Source: Nitratireductor sp. (GTDB taxonomy: Bacteria; Pseudomonadota; Alphaproteobacteria; Rhizobiales; Rhizobiaceae). Taken from it: 64,000 nucleotides of DNA. Below the pieces are notes generated by a model that made no database searches, was not told where the DNA came from, and saw nothing but the letters and a program-made list of their open reading frames with translations. Positions within the stretch are counted from its first letter, which is position 1. Every line of letters starts with the position of its first letter. The translations under genes and the position numbers were made by a program. Shown in pieces: positions 16,689-24,551 of this stretch. Where the stretch lies: NCBI GenBank assembly GCA_020637805.1, contig JACKJU010000002.1, forward strand, positions 62,001 to 126,000. Reading direction: 5' to 3'.

Positions 16689-18067
16689 TGAAACTCGACA
16701 GTCTCGATGCCGGCGTACTTCCGGTCGCGGTCGATCGCAAGGGATCAAGACCGGACAATGATGAGGTTTTCAGTTTCGGAAAGCTAATATCAGCCGGTGA
16801 AAAAACGCCCTCGAAGGCGGATTCCATGGAAGAATCCGACGCTGAAACGCCCGGCACAGCGTTTCATTTCCATTCCAGCCTGAAACTCAAGTTTCATCAC
16901 AAAGGGCATGACGAAGCACTGTCTGCGAACGTTGAAGTCTTACAGGCCGAGGTACAGGACGAGGTACAGGACGAGGTACAGGAAGAGCTTGCAGGGGCGG
17001 CGGCATTGGCCGCTGCGATGCAGCCGGACGCTGCTGAAGCGGGACAGTCCATCAAAGTTCCCCAAACCGTTTTGAAGGTGCCGTCAAATACGGAAGGCCC
17101 CGCAAGTGTTGACGCGCAGATGCAAGACACGCCCGTGGAGGTGAACGCCGATGGCTTGAAGGCGGCGCGCCAGTTGCGCTCTGGCAGTGCCGTCCGGGTG
17201 GAGAAGGAGGGAGTGAATGCTTCGCGGCAACCTTTCCAGCCTGCAGGCGAACCCAATACTGCGCCGCAGGGGGGTGACTTGAATGTAACCAGGTTTGAAT
17301 TCGGCAAAGCCAATTCTGCCGGCTCTGACCATGCAGTTGTCAGGATGCGCCTTGAAAACAGCGCCAGAGACGCCATCGACAGGACGGTTGGCCGCGTCGC
17401 GGAAAAGACCGCGCGAGGCGGCGTTGCATTGGATCAGCCGCCCACGGCCGGGCAACAGACTGCATCGCCGCTGAACCTGACTGGCGCAAGCAGCAATGCA
17501 GGAGCCGGTCCGGTCACACGTCCGGCCACGCTTGATCAGGTTCCCTCCATCATTCGCGACATGATCGTCAAGCAGCAATCGCTGCGCAACGAGAATGCCC
17601 AGACGCTCAGTCTTCAGCTTACGCCTCGCCATCTCGGTACTATTTCCGTCAATGTGACGCATGAAAGCGGAGCAATGAAGATCGAGATCGTCACCGGATC
17701 GGCGGCAGCGAGCCAGGCCTTCGGTAGCATCAAACATGATGTTGCAAAGACGTTTCAGACGCTCGGAATCGCCATGGATGACATCACGGTACGGTTGACC
17801 GAAATTCGCCAGCCCTCGAACGCACAGCAGGGTAGCCAGGCCGGTTCTGGTCAACAGCAAAACGGTTCGGGCCAATCCTACAGTATGGGAGGTTTTGCTG
17901 GTGGCGCTGCGGGGGGAGGTTCTCAGTCTCGCGGAGGAGACCCTGGCGGACTGTTTGGAGGCTCTTCAGGCTCCACCAAAAACGCTCCCCTAAGCGAGAT
18001 TGTGGTGCCCGAGAATCGGCCCTCGGACTCTCCTTTGGCAGCGCTTGGAAAAACGCTCTACGTCTAA
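16688..18067 (+). CDS. fliK: Hook-length control protein FliK (MotD)
   Basis: FliK is the exported ruler that sets hook length and triggers the FlhB switch; in Sinorhizobium the gene was first named motD. The 459 aa protein has a low-complexity N-terminal two thirds and a C-terminal Flg_hook domain (LSLQLTPRHLGTISVNVTHE), then a Gly/Gln/Ser-rich tail. The ATG at 16688 overlaps the motC stop. A 12-bp unit repeats three times at 16949-16984, giving EVQD repeats. Confidence 0.88.
   Translation: MKLDSLDAGVLPVAVDRKGSRPDNDEVFSFGKLISAGEKTPSKADSMEESDAETPGTAFHFHSSLKLKFHHKGHDEALSANVEVLQAEVQDEVQDEVQEELAGAAALAAAMQPDAAEAGQSIKVPQTVLKVPSNTEGPASVDAQMQDTPVEVNADGLKAARQLRSGSAVRVEKEGVNASRQPFQPAGEPNTAPQGGDLNVTRFEFGKANSAGSDHAVVRMRLENSARDAIDRTVGRVAEKTARGGVALDQPPTAGQQTASPLNLTGASSNAGAGPVTRPATLDQVPSIIRDMIVKQQSLRNENAQTLSLQLTPRHLGTISVNVTHESGAMKIEIVTGSAAASQAFGSIKHDVAKTFQTLGIAMDDITVRLTEIRQPSNAQQGSQAGSGQQQNGSGQSYSMGGFAGGAAGGGSQSRGGDPGGLFGGSSGSTKNAPLSEIVVPENRPSDSPLAALGKTLYV
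16949..16984 (+). repeat. Three tandem 12-bp units inside fliK
   Basis: GAGGTACAGGAC occurs twice in a row, followed by GAGGTACAGGAA. Each unit adds four residues (EVQD/EVQE) to the disordered part of FliK. The copy number can change without a frameshift. Confidence 0.9.
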
Positions 18068-18284
18068 AAACAAATGCGGCAAAATTATCGTGGGAGGCGA
18101 GTTTTCCACGGATTCATATGGAGTCATGTGTTTGATAGGTGAAATTTAATTTATTCATTTTTTGAAAGCCCCGAAATTAGCGCTTTTGGATGCTATTAAT
18201 AGGGTAAAAATAGCGTATTGGTCTCAATGACTCGCGTCCTTTAACCCTTTGTTTACGAGGGAAAAAAAGTGATTCGAGGCGGCG
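18068..18284 (+). promoter_or_regulatory. Regulatory region before ftcR
   Basis: A 217-base AT-rich intergenic region. It holds four GANTC sites (18111, 18121, 18229, 18271), where about one would be expected by chance. TTAACCCTTTGTTTAC at 18241-18256 matches the CtrA box TTAA-N7-TTAAC at 8 of 9 fixed positions. No hairpin terminator for fliK was seen. Confidence 0.5.
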
Positions 18285-19028
18285 ATGATCCTTTTTGCAG
18301 ATTCCAGGGGACTGGTAGTTGACAGCTATCGCAAACAGTTTGAGCGAGTGGGTGAAACCATTGTTCAGCTGCGCGATGAAGAACTGATTGAATGGCTTGA
18401 AATGGCGACCCAGCCGGAGGTTTCGGCGGTCGAGGCAATACTCGTGGGCGAGACCGTGTGCGGTTCCTGCGACATGGCAAGACTTCGAGAACTGGTGAAT
18501 GCTCCGGTCATAGCGCTGCTAGATGCACGCAATCTGCAGAAGCTGATTGCGCTCTACAAGCAGGGTGTAGACGATGTAGTCAACAAGCCGGTTCACTGCG
18601 AAGAACTTGTGGTCCGGATTGCGGCGATCAAGAAGCGCATGCTGCAGGTGCCGACGCCGGGGCAGGCGACTTCCGAGATCGAAGAAGAGGCGGGAGGGCG
18701 CATCGTTCTGGCATTCGACGGATCGGACCCCATCGTCGACGGCAGCACCCTCAATCTTCCGAGGCGAGAGCGGCGCATTCTCGAATATCTTGCGAGCGTG
18801 AACGGCCGGCGCGTAACAAAGGCGCAGCTCTTCAATGCCATTTACGGGCTTTGCGACGAAGACATCGACGAGAACGTCATCGAAAGCCATATCAGCAAGC
18901 TTCGCAAGAAGCTGCGCAGTGTATTGGGCGAAGATCCGATCAACTCCAAGCGCTACCTCGGTTACCAGCTCGACAGGCAGCTGGTGAAGATTCTCGGCGG
19001 CCGCAAGGCTGTTGTCCAGGTGGCCTGA
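18285..19028 (+). CDS. ftcR: Flagellar transcriptional regulator FtcR/Rem
   Basis: An OmpR-like orphan regulator that activates flagellar genes in Brucella (FtcR) and Sinorhizobium (Rem). The 247 aa protein has an N-terminal receiver-like domain (1-115) and a winged-helix C-terminal domain (LNLPRRERRILEYLASVNGR; ENVIESHISKLRKKL). The usual phospho-acceptor Asp is not present at the expected strand end (VEAILVGETV), while the conserved Lys (VNKPV) is kept. The position between fliK and flgE is as in Brucella. Confidence 0.93.
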   Translation: MILFADSRGLVVDSYRKQFERVGETIVQLRDEELIEWLEMATQPEVSAVEAILVGETVCGSCDMARLRELVNAPVIALLDARNLQKLIALYKQGVDDVVNKPVHCEELVVRIAAIKKRMLQVPTPGQATSEIEEEAGGRIVLAFDGSDPIVDGSTLNLPRRERRILEYLASVNGRRVTKAQLFNAIYGLCDEDIDENVIESHISKLRKKLRSVLGEDPINSKRYLGYQLDRQLVKILGGRKAVVQVA

Positions 19029-19099
19029 TCGGACCGTGGTCAGCTTCGGACAAGATTGGATTCGTAGGTTTTGACTACACGCAGTCAGGGGGTTTAGCC

Positions 19100-20362
19100 A
19101 TGAGCTTGTACGGAATGATGCGCACCAGCGTTTCGGGCATGTCGGTGCAGGCCGACCGCCTGTCGACTGTTGCGGATAATATCGCCAATGTCGGCACGAC
19201 CGGCTACAAGCGCACTGCAGTCGAATTCCAGACGCAGGTGCTTGATTTCAATACCTCCAGCTACAACTCCGGCGGAGTAAGCAGCGTTGCGCGAACGGCG
19301 GTTTCTCAGCAGGGACCTCTGCGGGGCACAACTTCGGGAACCGACCTGGCGATCGATGGCGACGGATTCTTCGTTGTTCAGGATGAAAAGGGCGAATTTC
19401 TTCTGACGAGGGCAGGGTCGTTCGTGCCGGACGACCAAGGCAATCTCGTCAATGCGGCCGGCTTCACTCTTCTTGGATATGATCTGGTCGATCTGCCCAC
19501 CGTACCGGTTGCCAACGGATTTGCCGGGCTTATCCCGGTCAATGTTGCCCAGGGAATGACCTCCCTCAAGGCGACACCCAGTTCGCTAGGTGAATTCGTT
19601 CCGAACCTGCCGGTCAACTCCGACATTATACCGGCTGGAAACCTGCCTTCCGACAACGCGTTGACCTCCGAGGCCGCCGGCAAGACCTCACTCCTTCTCT
19701 ACGACAACCTTGGCAACGAGGTTACCGTCGACCTTTACTTCGCCAAGAGCGCGGACGACACATGGGAAGTGTCGATTTATTCGGCGGCCGACTCAACCGA
19801 TGGCGGTTTTCCCTACAGCTCTCCGGCGCTGCTGACCTCGACACTGGATTTCGATCCCAGCAACGGTCAGCTTCTGGATAACACGCAGGCGATACTCGAT
19901 GTGCCCGTGCCGGGCCTCGATTCCTTCACGATAGACATGACAGGCATTTCCCAGTTGGGTTCTGATTACACCTATCTGGCAGCCTCGGTTGACGGCAATC
20001 CGCCTACTTCCGTCGAGCGGTTCGAGGTGGACACGGACGGCACCGTGTACGGTATTTACCAGAACGGATACTCCGAGGCGCTCTACCGCATCGGCATGGC
20101 ACGGGTGCCAAGTCCCGATTCGCTGCGCCCGCTTTCCGGTAACGCCTATTCCGCAACCATTGAATCCGGCGACGTGCTGGTCGGCCTTCCGGCGGACCTT
20201 GGCTTCGGCTCGGTTGTTGCCGGTGCACTGGAGGAATCGAATGTCGACCTGGCTAGCGAACTTACCATCATGATCGAGTCCCAGCGGAGTTACACTGCCA
20301 ACTCCAAGGTTTTCCAGACTGGTTCGGATTTGATGGACGTTCTGATCTCACTCAAGCGGTAA
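19100..20362 (+). CDS. flgE: Flagellar hook protein FlgE
   Basis: FlgE forms the hook. The 420 aa protein has the N-terminal rod/hook motif (RLSTVADNIANVGTTGYKRT), the FlgE/F/G-like core (AIDGDGFFVVQDEKGEFLLT) and the C-terminal motif (NVDLASELTIMIESQRSYTA). The ATG at 19100 is chosen: the same frame stays open upstream inside ftcR, but that is a shadow with no hook homology. The frame starts 71 bases after ftcR. Confidence 0.96.
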   Translation: MSLYGMMRTSVSGMSVQADRLSTVADNIANVGTTGYKRTAVEFQTQVLDFNTSSYNSGGVSSVARTAVSQQGPLRGTTSGTDLAIDGDGFFVVQDEKGEFLLTRAGSFVPDDQGNLVNAAGFTLLGYDLVDLPTVPVANGFAGLIPVNVAQGMTSLKATPSSLGEFVPNLPVNSDIIPAGNLPSDNALTSEAAGKTSLLLYDNLGNEVTVDLYFAKSADDTWEVSIYSAADSTDGGFPYSSPALLTSTLDFDPSNGQLLDNTQAILDVPVPGLDSFTIDMTGISQLGSDYTYLAASVDGNPPTSVERFEVDTDGTVYGIYQNGYSEALYRIGMARVPSPDSLRPLSGNAYSATIESGDVLVGLPADLGFGSVVAGALEESNVDLASELTIMIESQRSYTANSKVFQTGSDLMDVLISLKR

Positions 20363-20371
20363 TGGTTTGAG

Positions 20372-21841
20372 ATGGGACTGACCGACGCACTCCGGACCTC
20401 GACGAATTCGCTCAGTACATACTCCAATGTACTGTCCACGGTTTCGCGAAACATCACCGGAGTGAACAACGCCGACTATTCGCGGCGCAATGTCGAGATC
20501 GGTTCGGATTCACTTTATTCAACGAAGGCACTTGTTACCCGAGAGGTCAACATCTCGGTCTTCAAGGCGTCGATCGATGCGAGTTCAAAACTGGCTACCA
20601 CCCAGGCCATGGCGGACGGGTTGAACCAGATTGCCACGCTTCAGGGCGGCGACAACTTCATCTTTGCGCCCACGACCATGCTGCAGACTCTCAGGCAGAG
20701 CCTTGAACTCGCGGCGGCCGATCCGTCCAGTGAAATGGCACTTTCACTCTCGGTCGGCAACGCGCGCGAATTTGCCAGCGCGATCAACACGTCGTATCAG
20801 CAATTGCTCAACGAACGGCAGAACGCCGATGCGTCCATTGCCAGCAATGTTACCAAGCTGAACGAGCTTCTCGATCGCTTCAACGAGGCAAACTCGAAAG
20901 TGGTCATTGCCGCCCAGTCGGGCGGGAACGATTTCACCAGTGAGGACACGCGCGACGCGCTGGTAAGCCAGATCTCCGAACTTGTCGGTGTTTCGGTTCT
21001 GCGCCGGGACAACAACGACATGATGCTTGTTGCGTCCAATGGCGCAGTACTTTTCGACAGGCAGCCGCGGGCGGTAAATTTCGAGCAGACCAGGATCTAT
21101 GGCGCCAATACGACCGGCAACGCAATCACCATTGATGGTGTGCCGATCACCGGCGACGGCGCGGGGTTCCCGGTTACCACTGGTGCCCTGGCAGGGCAGG
21201 TCAGCCTGCGCGACAAGGTAATCGTCGATCAGCTCAAGCAGCTGGATGAAATCGCTCGGGGAGCAATCGAGGTGTTTGCGGAGACAGACCAGAGCGGAAA
21301 CATTCCGGGGAAATCGCCGATGGCTGGCCTGTTTACCTGGAATGGTGGTCCGGCAGTTCCTGCTTCCGGTTCTCTCGTTTCCGGTATTGCGATGAGCTTC
21401 CGGGTGAACGAACTGGTCGATCCGCAGGCGGGCGGCGATGCCAAACTGCTTCGCGATGGCGGTATCAACGGCGATGCCGACTATGTCGCCAATTCCACGG
21501 GCGGTCCCGGATTTTCCGACCGGTTGTTCGAGCTCATTGCGAACATGGACGGCAATATCCAGTTCGATGCCGCGGCAGGGCTCGGTTCGAGCTATTCCCT
21601 GACCGGTTTCGCCGATGCATCGCTTGACAGTCTGCATACGCTCCGCTCCGAGATGAACGACCGGGCCACCTATCAGGGCGATCTTGCAACACATGTGCGG
21701 CAGACGCTGCGGGAACAAACGGGACCCAATCTGGACTTCGAAATGTCCGCGCTGCTTCAGGTCGAGCGGGCCTATCAGGCTTCGGCCAAGGTCATGAGTG
21801 CGGTCGATTCGCTTCTTGGCCGATTGCTGGATGCGGTGTGA
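20372..21841 (+). CDS. flgK: Hook-filament junction protein FlgK
   Basis: FlgK (HAP1) is the first junction protein on the hook. The 489 aa protein has the N-terminal pattern (VLSTVSRNITGVNNADYSRR) and the C-terminal pattern (NLDFEMSALLQVERAYQASA). The middle is variable. It is 9 bases from flgE and 8 from flgL. Confidence 0.95.
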   Translation: MGLTDALRTSTNSLSTYSNVLSTVSRNITGVNNADYSRRNVEIGSDSLYSTKALVTREVNISVFKASIDASSKLATTQAMADGLNQIATLQGGDNFIFAPTTMLQTLRQSLELAAADPSSEMALSLSVGNAREFASAINTSYQQLLNERQNADASIASNVTKLNELLDRFNEANSKVVIAAQSGGNDFTSEDTRDALVSQISELVGVSVLRRDNNDMMLVASNGAVLFDRQPRAVNFEQTRIYGANTTGNAITIDGVPITGDGAGFPVTTGALAGQVSLRDKVIVDQLKQLDEIARGAIEVFAETDQSGNIPGKSPMAGLFTWNGGPAVPASGSLVSGIAMSFRVNELVDPQAGGDAKLLRDGGINGDADYVANSTGGPGFSDRLFELIANMDGNIQFDAAAGLGSSYSLTGFADASLDSLHTLRSEMNDRATYQGDLATHVRQTLREQTGPNLDFEMSALLQVERAYQASAKVMSAVDSLLGRLLDAV

Positions 21842-21849
21842 GGTGAGAC

Positions 21850-22899
21850 ATGAAACTTGATTTCGTCGGAACATACGCTTTCAACAGGAGCCTACAGGTC
21901 AATTCTGCCGGTCTCCAGCGCGAGCTTTCCAAGGTTCAGACCGAACTCGCTACCGGCAGGGTTGCGGACATCGGAAGTGCGCTCGGCTACCAGACATCGC
22001 GCTCCGTCAATCTCGAAGCGCAGATCGATCTGTTCGATCAGATCAAGTCCTTCAACGGTGTGCTGACCAACCGCCTGACGACCATGCAGGATGCCATGAA
22101 CTCGATCGTCGATGGTGCCAACGGCTTCATGGGCGAAATGGGTGCTGCAATTGGCGGTCACATGGACCGCAGCGTGTTGCAGGGTTTTGGCGACAAGCTT
22201 CTCGGCACCGTCACGCAGTTCGCCAATGCCACCTTCAACGGCGAGTATGTCTTCTCCGGCGTCAATACCGACGTCAAGGCAGTCATCGATTTTCAAGGCG
22301 CCGACTGGGATGCCGCCAAACAGGAGATCGAGGACGCGTTCCAGGCGCATTTCGGTTTCGCCTCCAGCGATGCCCAGGCTGCAACGATTACCAAGACTGA
22401 TATGGAGACTTTCATCGACGGCCCGTATGCCGATCTGTTCAACGACACCAACTGGAACCAGATGTGGAGCGGCGCTTCCGACCGCGGGGTTCGCTCGCGC
22501 ATCTCTTCGCGCGAGATCGTGGAAAATCCGGTTACGGCAAACGATGCCGGTTTCCGCAAGGTGGTTTCGGCCGGCGTCCTCCTGCAGTTTATGGCCGGTA
22601 CTTCCGCGGGTGGCAACGCACTGAACGCGGCAGCGGAAAGCGCGATGACGCAGTCGGCAAACGGTCTGAACGATCTAGCAAATTCTCAGGGGCGGCTCGG
22701 TGTGATCGAGCAGCGCGTCTCGGATGCCCAGGACCGGATAGCAATCCAGAAAAACCTGCTCAATGAACAGCTCAATTCGCTGATCGGAGTTGACCAATAC
22801 GAAGTCGCGACGCGCCTTAACCAGCTCGTCATTAACCTTGAGGCCTCATATGCGGCCTCTTCAAAGATTCAGTCGCTATCGCTGATGAACTACCTGTAG
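21850..22899 (+). CDS. flgL: Hook-filament junction protein FlgL
   Basis: FlgL (HAP3) links FlgK to the filament. The 349 aa protein has flagellin-like ends: LQRELSKVQTELATGRVAD at the N terminus and LEASYAASSKIQSLSLMNYL at the C terminus. It is placed between flgK and the flagellin regulator flaF. Confidence 0.95.
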   Translation: MKLDFVGTYAFNRSLQVNSAGLQRELSKVQTELATGRVADIGSALGYQTSRSVNLEAQIDLFDQIKSFNGVLTNRLTTMQDAMNSIVDGANGFMGEMGAAIGGHMDRSVLQGFGDKLLGTVTQFANATFNGEYVFSGVNTDVKAVIDFQGADWDAAKQEIEDAFQAHFGFASSDAQAATITKTDMETFIDGPYADLFNDTNWNQMWSGASDRGVRSRISSREIVENPVTANDAGFRKVVSAGVLLQFMAGTSAGGNALNAAAESAMTQSANGLNDLANSQGRLGVIEQRVSDAQDRIAIQKNLLNEQLNSLIGVDQYEVATRLNQLVINLEASYAASSKIQSLSLMNYL

Positions 22900-22909
22900 G
22901 GCCAGAAAA

Positions 22910-23278
22910 ATGTTGAACTTTGCTTATCTAGACGCCCTCGAAGATGATCAGTCGAGTGCGCGCGACAGTGAACGCCAGATCTATCAAAAAGCGCTCGACC
23001 TTATCAACGAGGCCGAGTGCGGAGAAGCAAGCATCGGAGCCAGGTCTGAAGCGATACACTTCAATATCCGAATGTGGTCGTTCTTCATGGAAGACCTGGC
23101 AAGACCGGACAATGCTTGCGCGGCGGAGTTCAAGGCAGGTTTCATCTCTGTCGGCATATTTGTGCTGAAGAGGCTGCAGGCGATGCGCAACGATCCGAAG
23201 CTCGATTTTACCGCAGTCAAGGAAATCAACGAGACCATTCTGGCGGGACTGGGGAGAGAAAATGAAAATCTATCTTAG
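22910..23278 (+). CDS. flaF: Flagellin biosynthesis regulator FlaF
   Basis: FlaF is an alphaproteobacterial protein needed for flagellin synthesis and secretion, opposing FlbT in Caulobacter. The 122 aa protein has no signal peptide or TM helix and is mainly helical, with NARSI-like family pattern ARDSERQIYQKALDLINEAE. It overlaps flbT by 17 bases. Confidence 0.92.
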   Translation: MLNFAYLDALEDDQSSARDSERQIYQKALDLINEAECGEASIGARSEAIHFNIRMWSFFMEDLARPDNACAAEFKAGFISVGIFVLKRLQAMRNDPKLDFTAVKEINETILAGLGRENENLS

Positions 23279-23714
23279 GCCGAACGAGAGGATATTCATC
23301 AACGGGGCGGTGATCCGGACAGACCGGAAAGTTTCCCTGGAATTGATGAATGATGCGACATTTCTTCTGGAGAACCATGTTCTTCAGAAAGAGGACGCGA
23401 ACACACCGCTCAAGCAGCTCTATTACGTCGTGCAGCTGATGCTCATGGATCCGGCGATTGCGGGCGATGCCCGCGGCGTATTCAAGGAAATGGTGGCCAA
23501 CCTTCTGGGCACGCTCGAGAATCGCGACCTGATCGAGGGAGTCAAGTCCGTGGATATCGACGTGTCCACGGGCAAGGCCTTCCAGGCGCTCAAGACCATT
23601 CGCGGTCTCTACGACATCGAATTGATGGTGATGGACAACGGCAAGATCAATCCGATTGAGCTGTCCAACTTCGCCGGAGCGCGCAAGACAGCAGAAATAG
23701 CAGCGGGCGAATAA
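23262..23714 (+). CDS. flbT: Flagellin mRNA regulator FlbT
   Basis: FlbT binds the 5' untranslated region of flagellin mRNA in Caulobacter and lowers its stability or translation. The 150 aa protein starts MKIYLRPNERIFINGAVIR, the family hallmark, and continues with the conserved DRKVSLELMNDATFLLENHV block. The start overlaps flaF. The structured flagellin leaders at 7668, 8803 and 9896 are candidate targets. Confidence 0.94.
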   Translation: MKIYLRPNERIFINGAVIRTDRKVSLELMNDATFLLENHVLQKEDANTPLKQLYYVVQLMLMDPAIAGDARGVFKEMVANLLGTLENRDLIEGVKSVDIDVSTGKAFQALKTIRGLYDIELMVMDNGKINPIELSNFAGARKTAEIAAGE

Positions 23715-23757
23715 AGCCGCCGGCAAATCCACGAATGTTATCGCGGAGATTTCAAAG

Positions 23758-24171
23758 ATGACCGAAGTTGCAGCCACCACAGGCTACGGACAGACCACGG
23801 AAAAGACCACGACGGCCTCGTCTTCGGCTTCGAACGCCGCGGACTACGACACCTTCCTGAACCTGCTCGTTACGCAGTTGAAAAACCAGGACCCGACAAA
23901 TCCATCCGATCCCACCCAGTTCCTCTCCCAGCTGGCTTCGTTTTCCGGCGTTGAGCAGCAGATCCAGGCAAACGACAAGCTTGCCTCTCTGATTGCGCTG
24001 ACGCAGGCAGGCAATGCAGCCCAGCTCGTCGGCAATTTCGTGGTCTCGCCAGACGGTTCTATGGCAGGCGTCGTTTCCTCCGTCACCCTTGGGGCTAACG
24101 GCCCGAAGGTCAATCTGGAGAGCGGACAGAGCTTTACCCTGGATGCTGGCACGCAGGTCTTCGCAAGCTGA
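23758..24171 (+). CDS. flgD: Hook capping / assembly protein FlgD
   Basis: FlgD is the scaffold that caps the growing hook. The 137 aa protein contains the diagnostic motif FLNLLVTQLKNQDPTNP with DPTQFLSQLASFSGVEQQ. It lacks the extra C-terminal domains of enterobacterial FlgD, which is normal in rhizobia. Confidence 0.95.
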   Translation: MTEVAATTGYGQTTEKTTTASSSASNAADYDTFLNLLVTQLKNQDPTNPSDPTQFLSQLASFSGVEQQIQANDKLASLIALTQAGNAAQLVGNFVVSPDGSMAGVVSSVTLGANGPKVNLESGQSFTLDAGTQVFAS

Positions 24172-24213
24172 GTTCCAGCGTGCTCATGAAATGCGGGCAG
24201 AAGGGGTGACGTC

Positions 24214-24480
24214 ATGAATGAAGCCGAAGCGATGGAGCTGATGCAGTTTGCATTCAGCGTTCTGATCAAGGCGAGCGCGCCGATGATCATAACGGCAATG
24301 GTTGTTGGTACGCTGATCGCGCTTCTGCAGGCGCTGACGCAGATTCAGGAAATGACGCTGACCTTCATACCGAAGATTGTTGCGGTTCTCGTGGTTGCCT
24401 CGATTGCCGCTCCCTACATGGCATCCCAGATCAGCATTCTCGCGACGCTTGCCTATGGCAGGATTTCCACCGGTTTCTAG
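24214..24480 (+). CDS. fliQ: Flagellar export gate protein FliQ
   Basis: FliQ is a small pore subunit of the export gate. The 88 aa protein has two TM helices (about 14-38 and 47-70), with the family pattern VVGTLIALLQALTQIQEMTL and FIPKIVAVL. It lies between flgD and flhA. Confidence 0.96.
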   Translation: MNEAEAMELMQFAFSVLIKASAPMIITAMVVGTLIALLQALTQIQEMTLTFIPKIVAVLVVASIAAPYMASQISILATLAYGRISTGF

Positions 24481-24551
24481 ACTTGGCTTCGGACTACTTG
24501 CCCTGACGGGGCAGTTGAGCAGCCTGAAATGACAAAGAGAGTTCCTTCGCG

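Noticed and set aside
18458..19099. The flgE frame stays open upstream through most of ftcR, giving an apparent 634 aa protein.
   Set aside because: The upstream part overlaps the real ftcR frame and is Arg/Gly-rich nonsense; the hook protein signature starts only at 19100.
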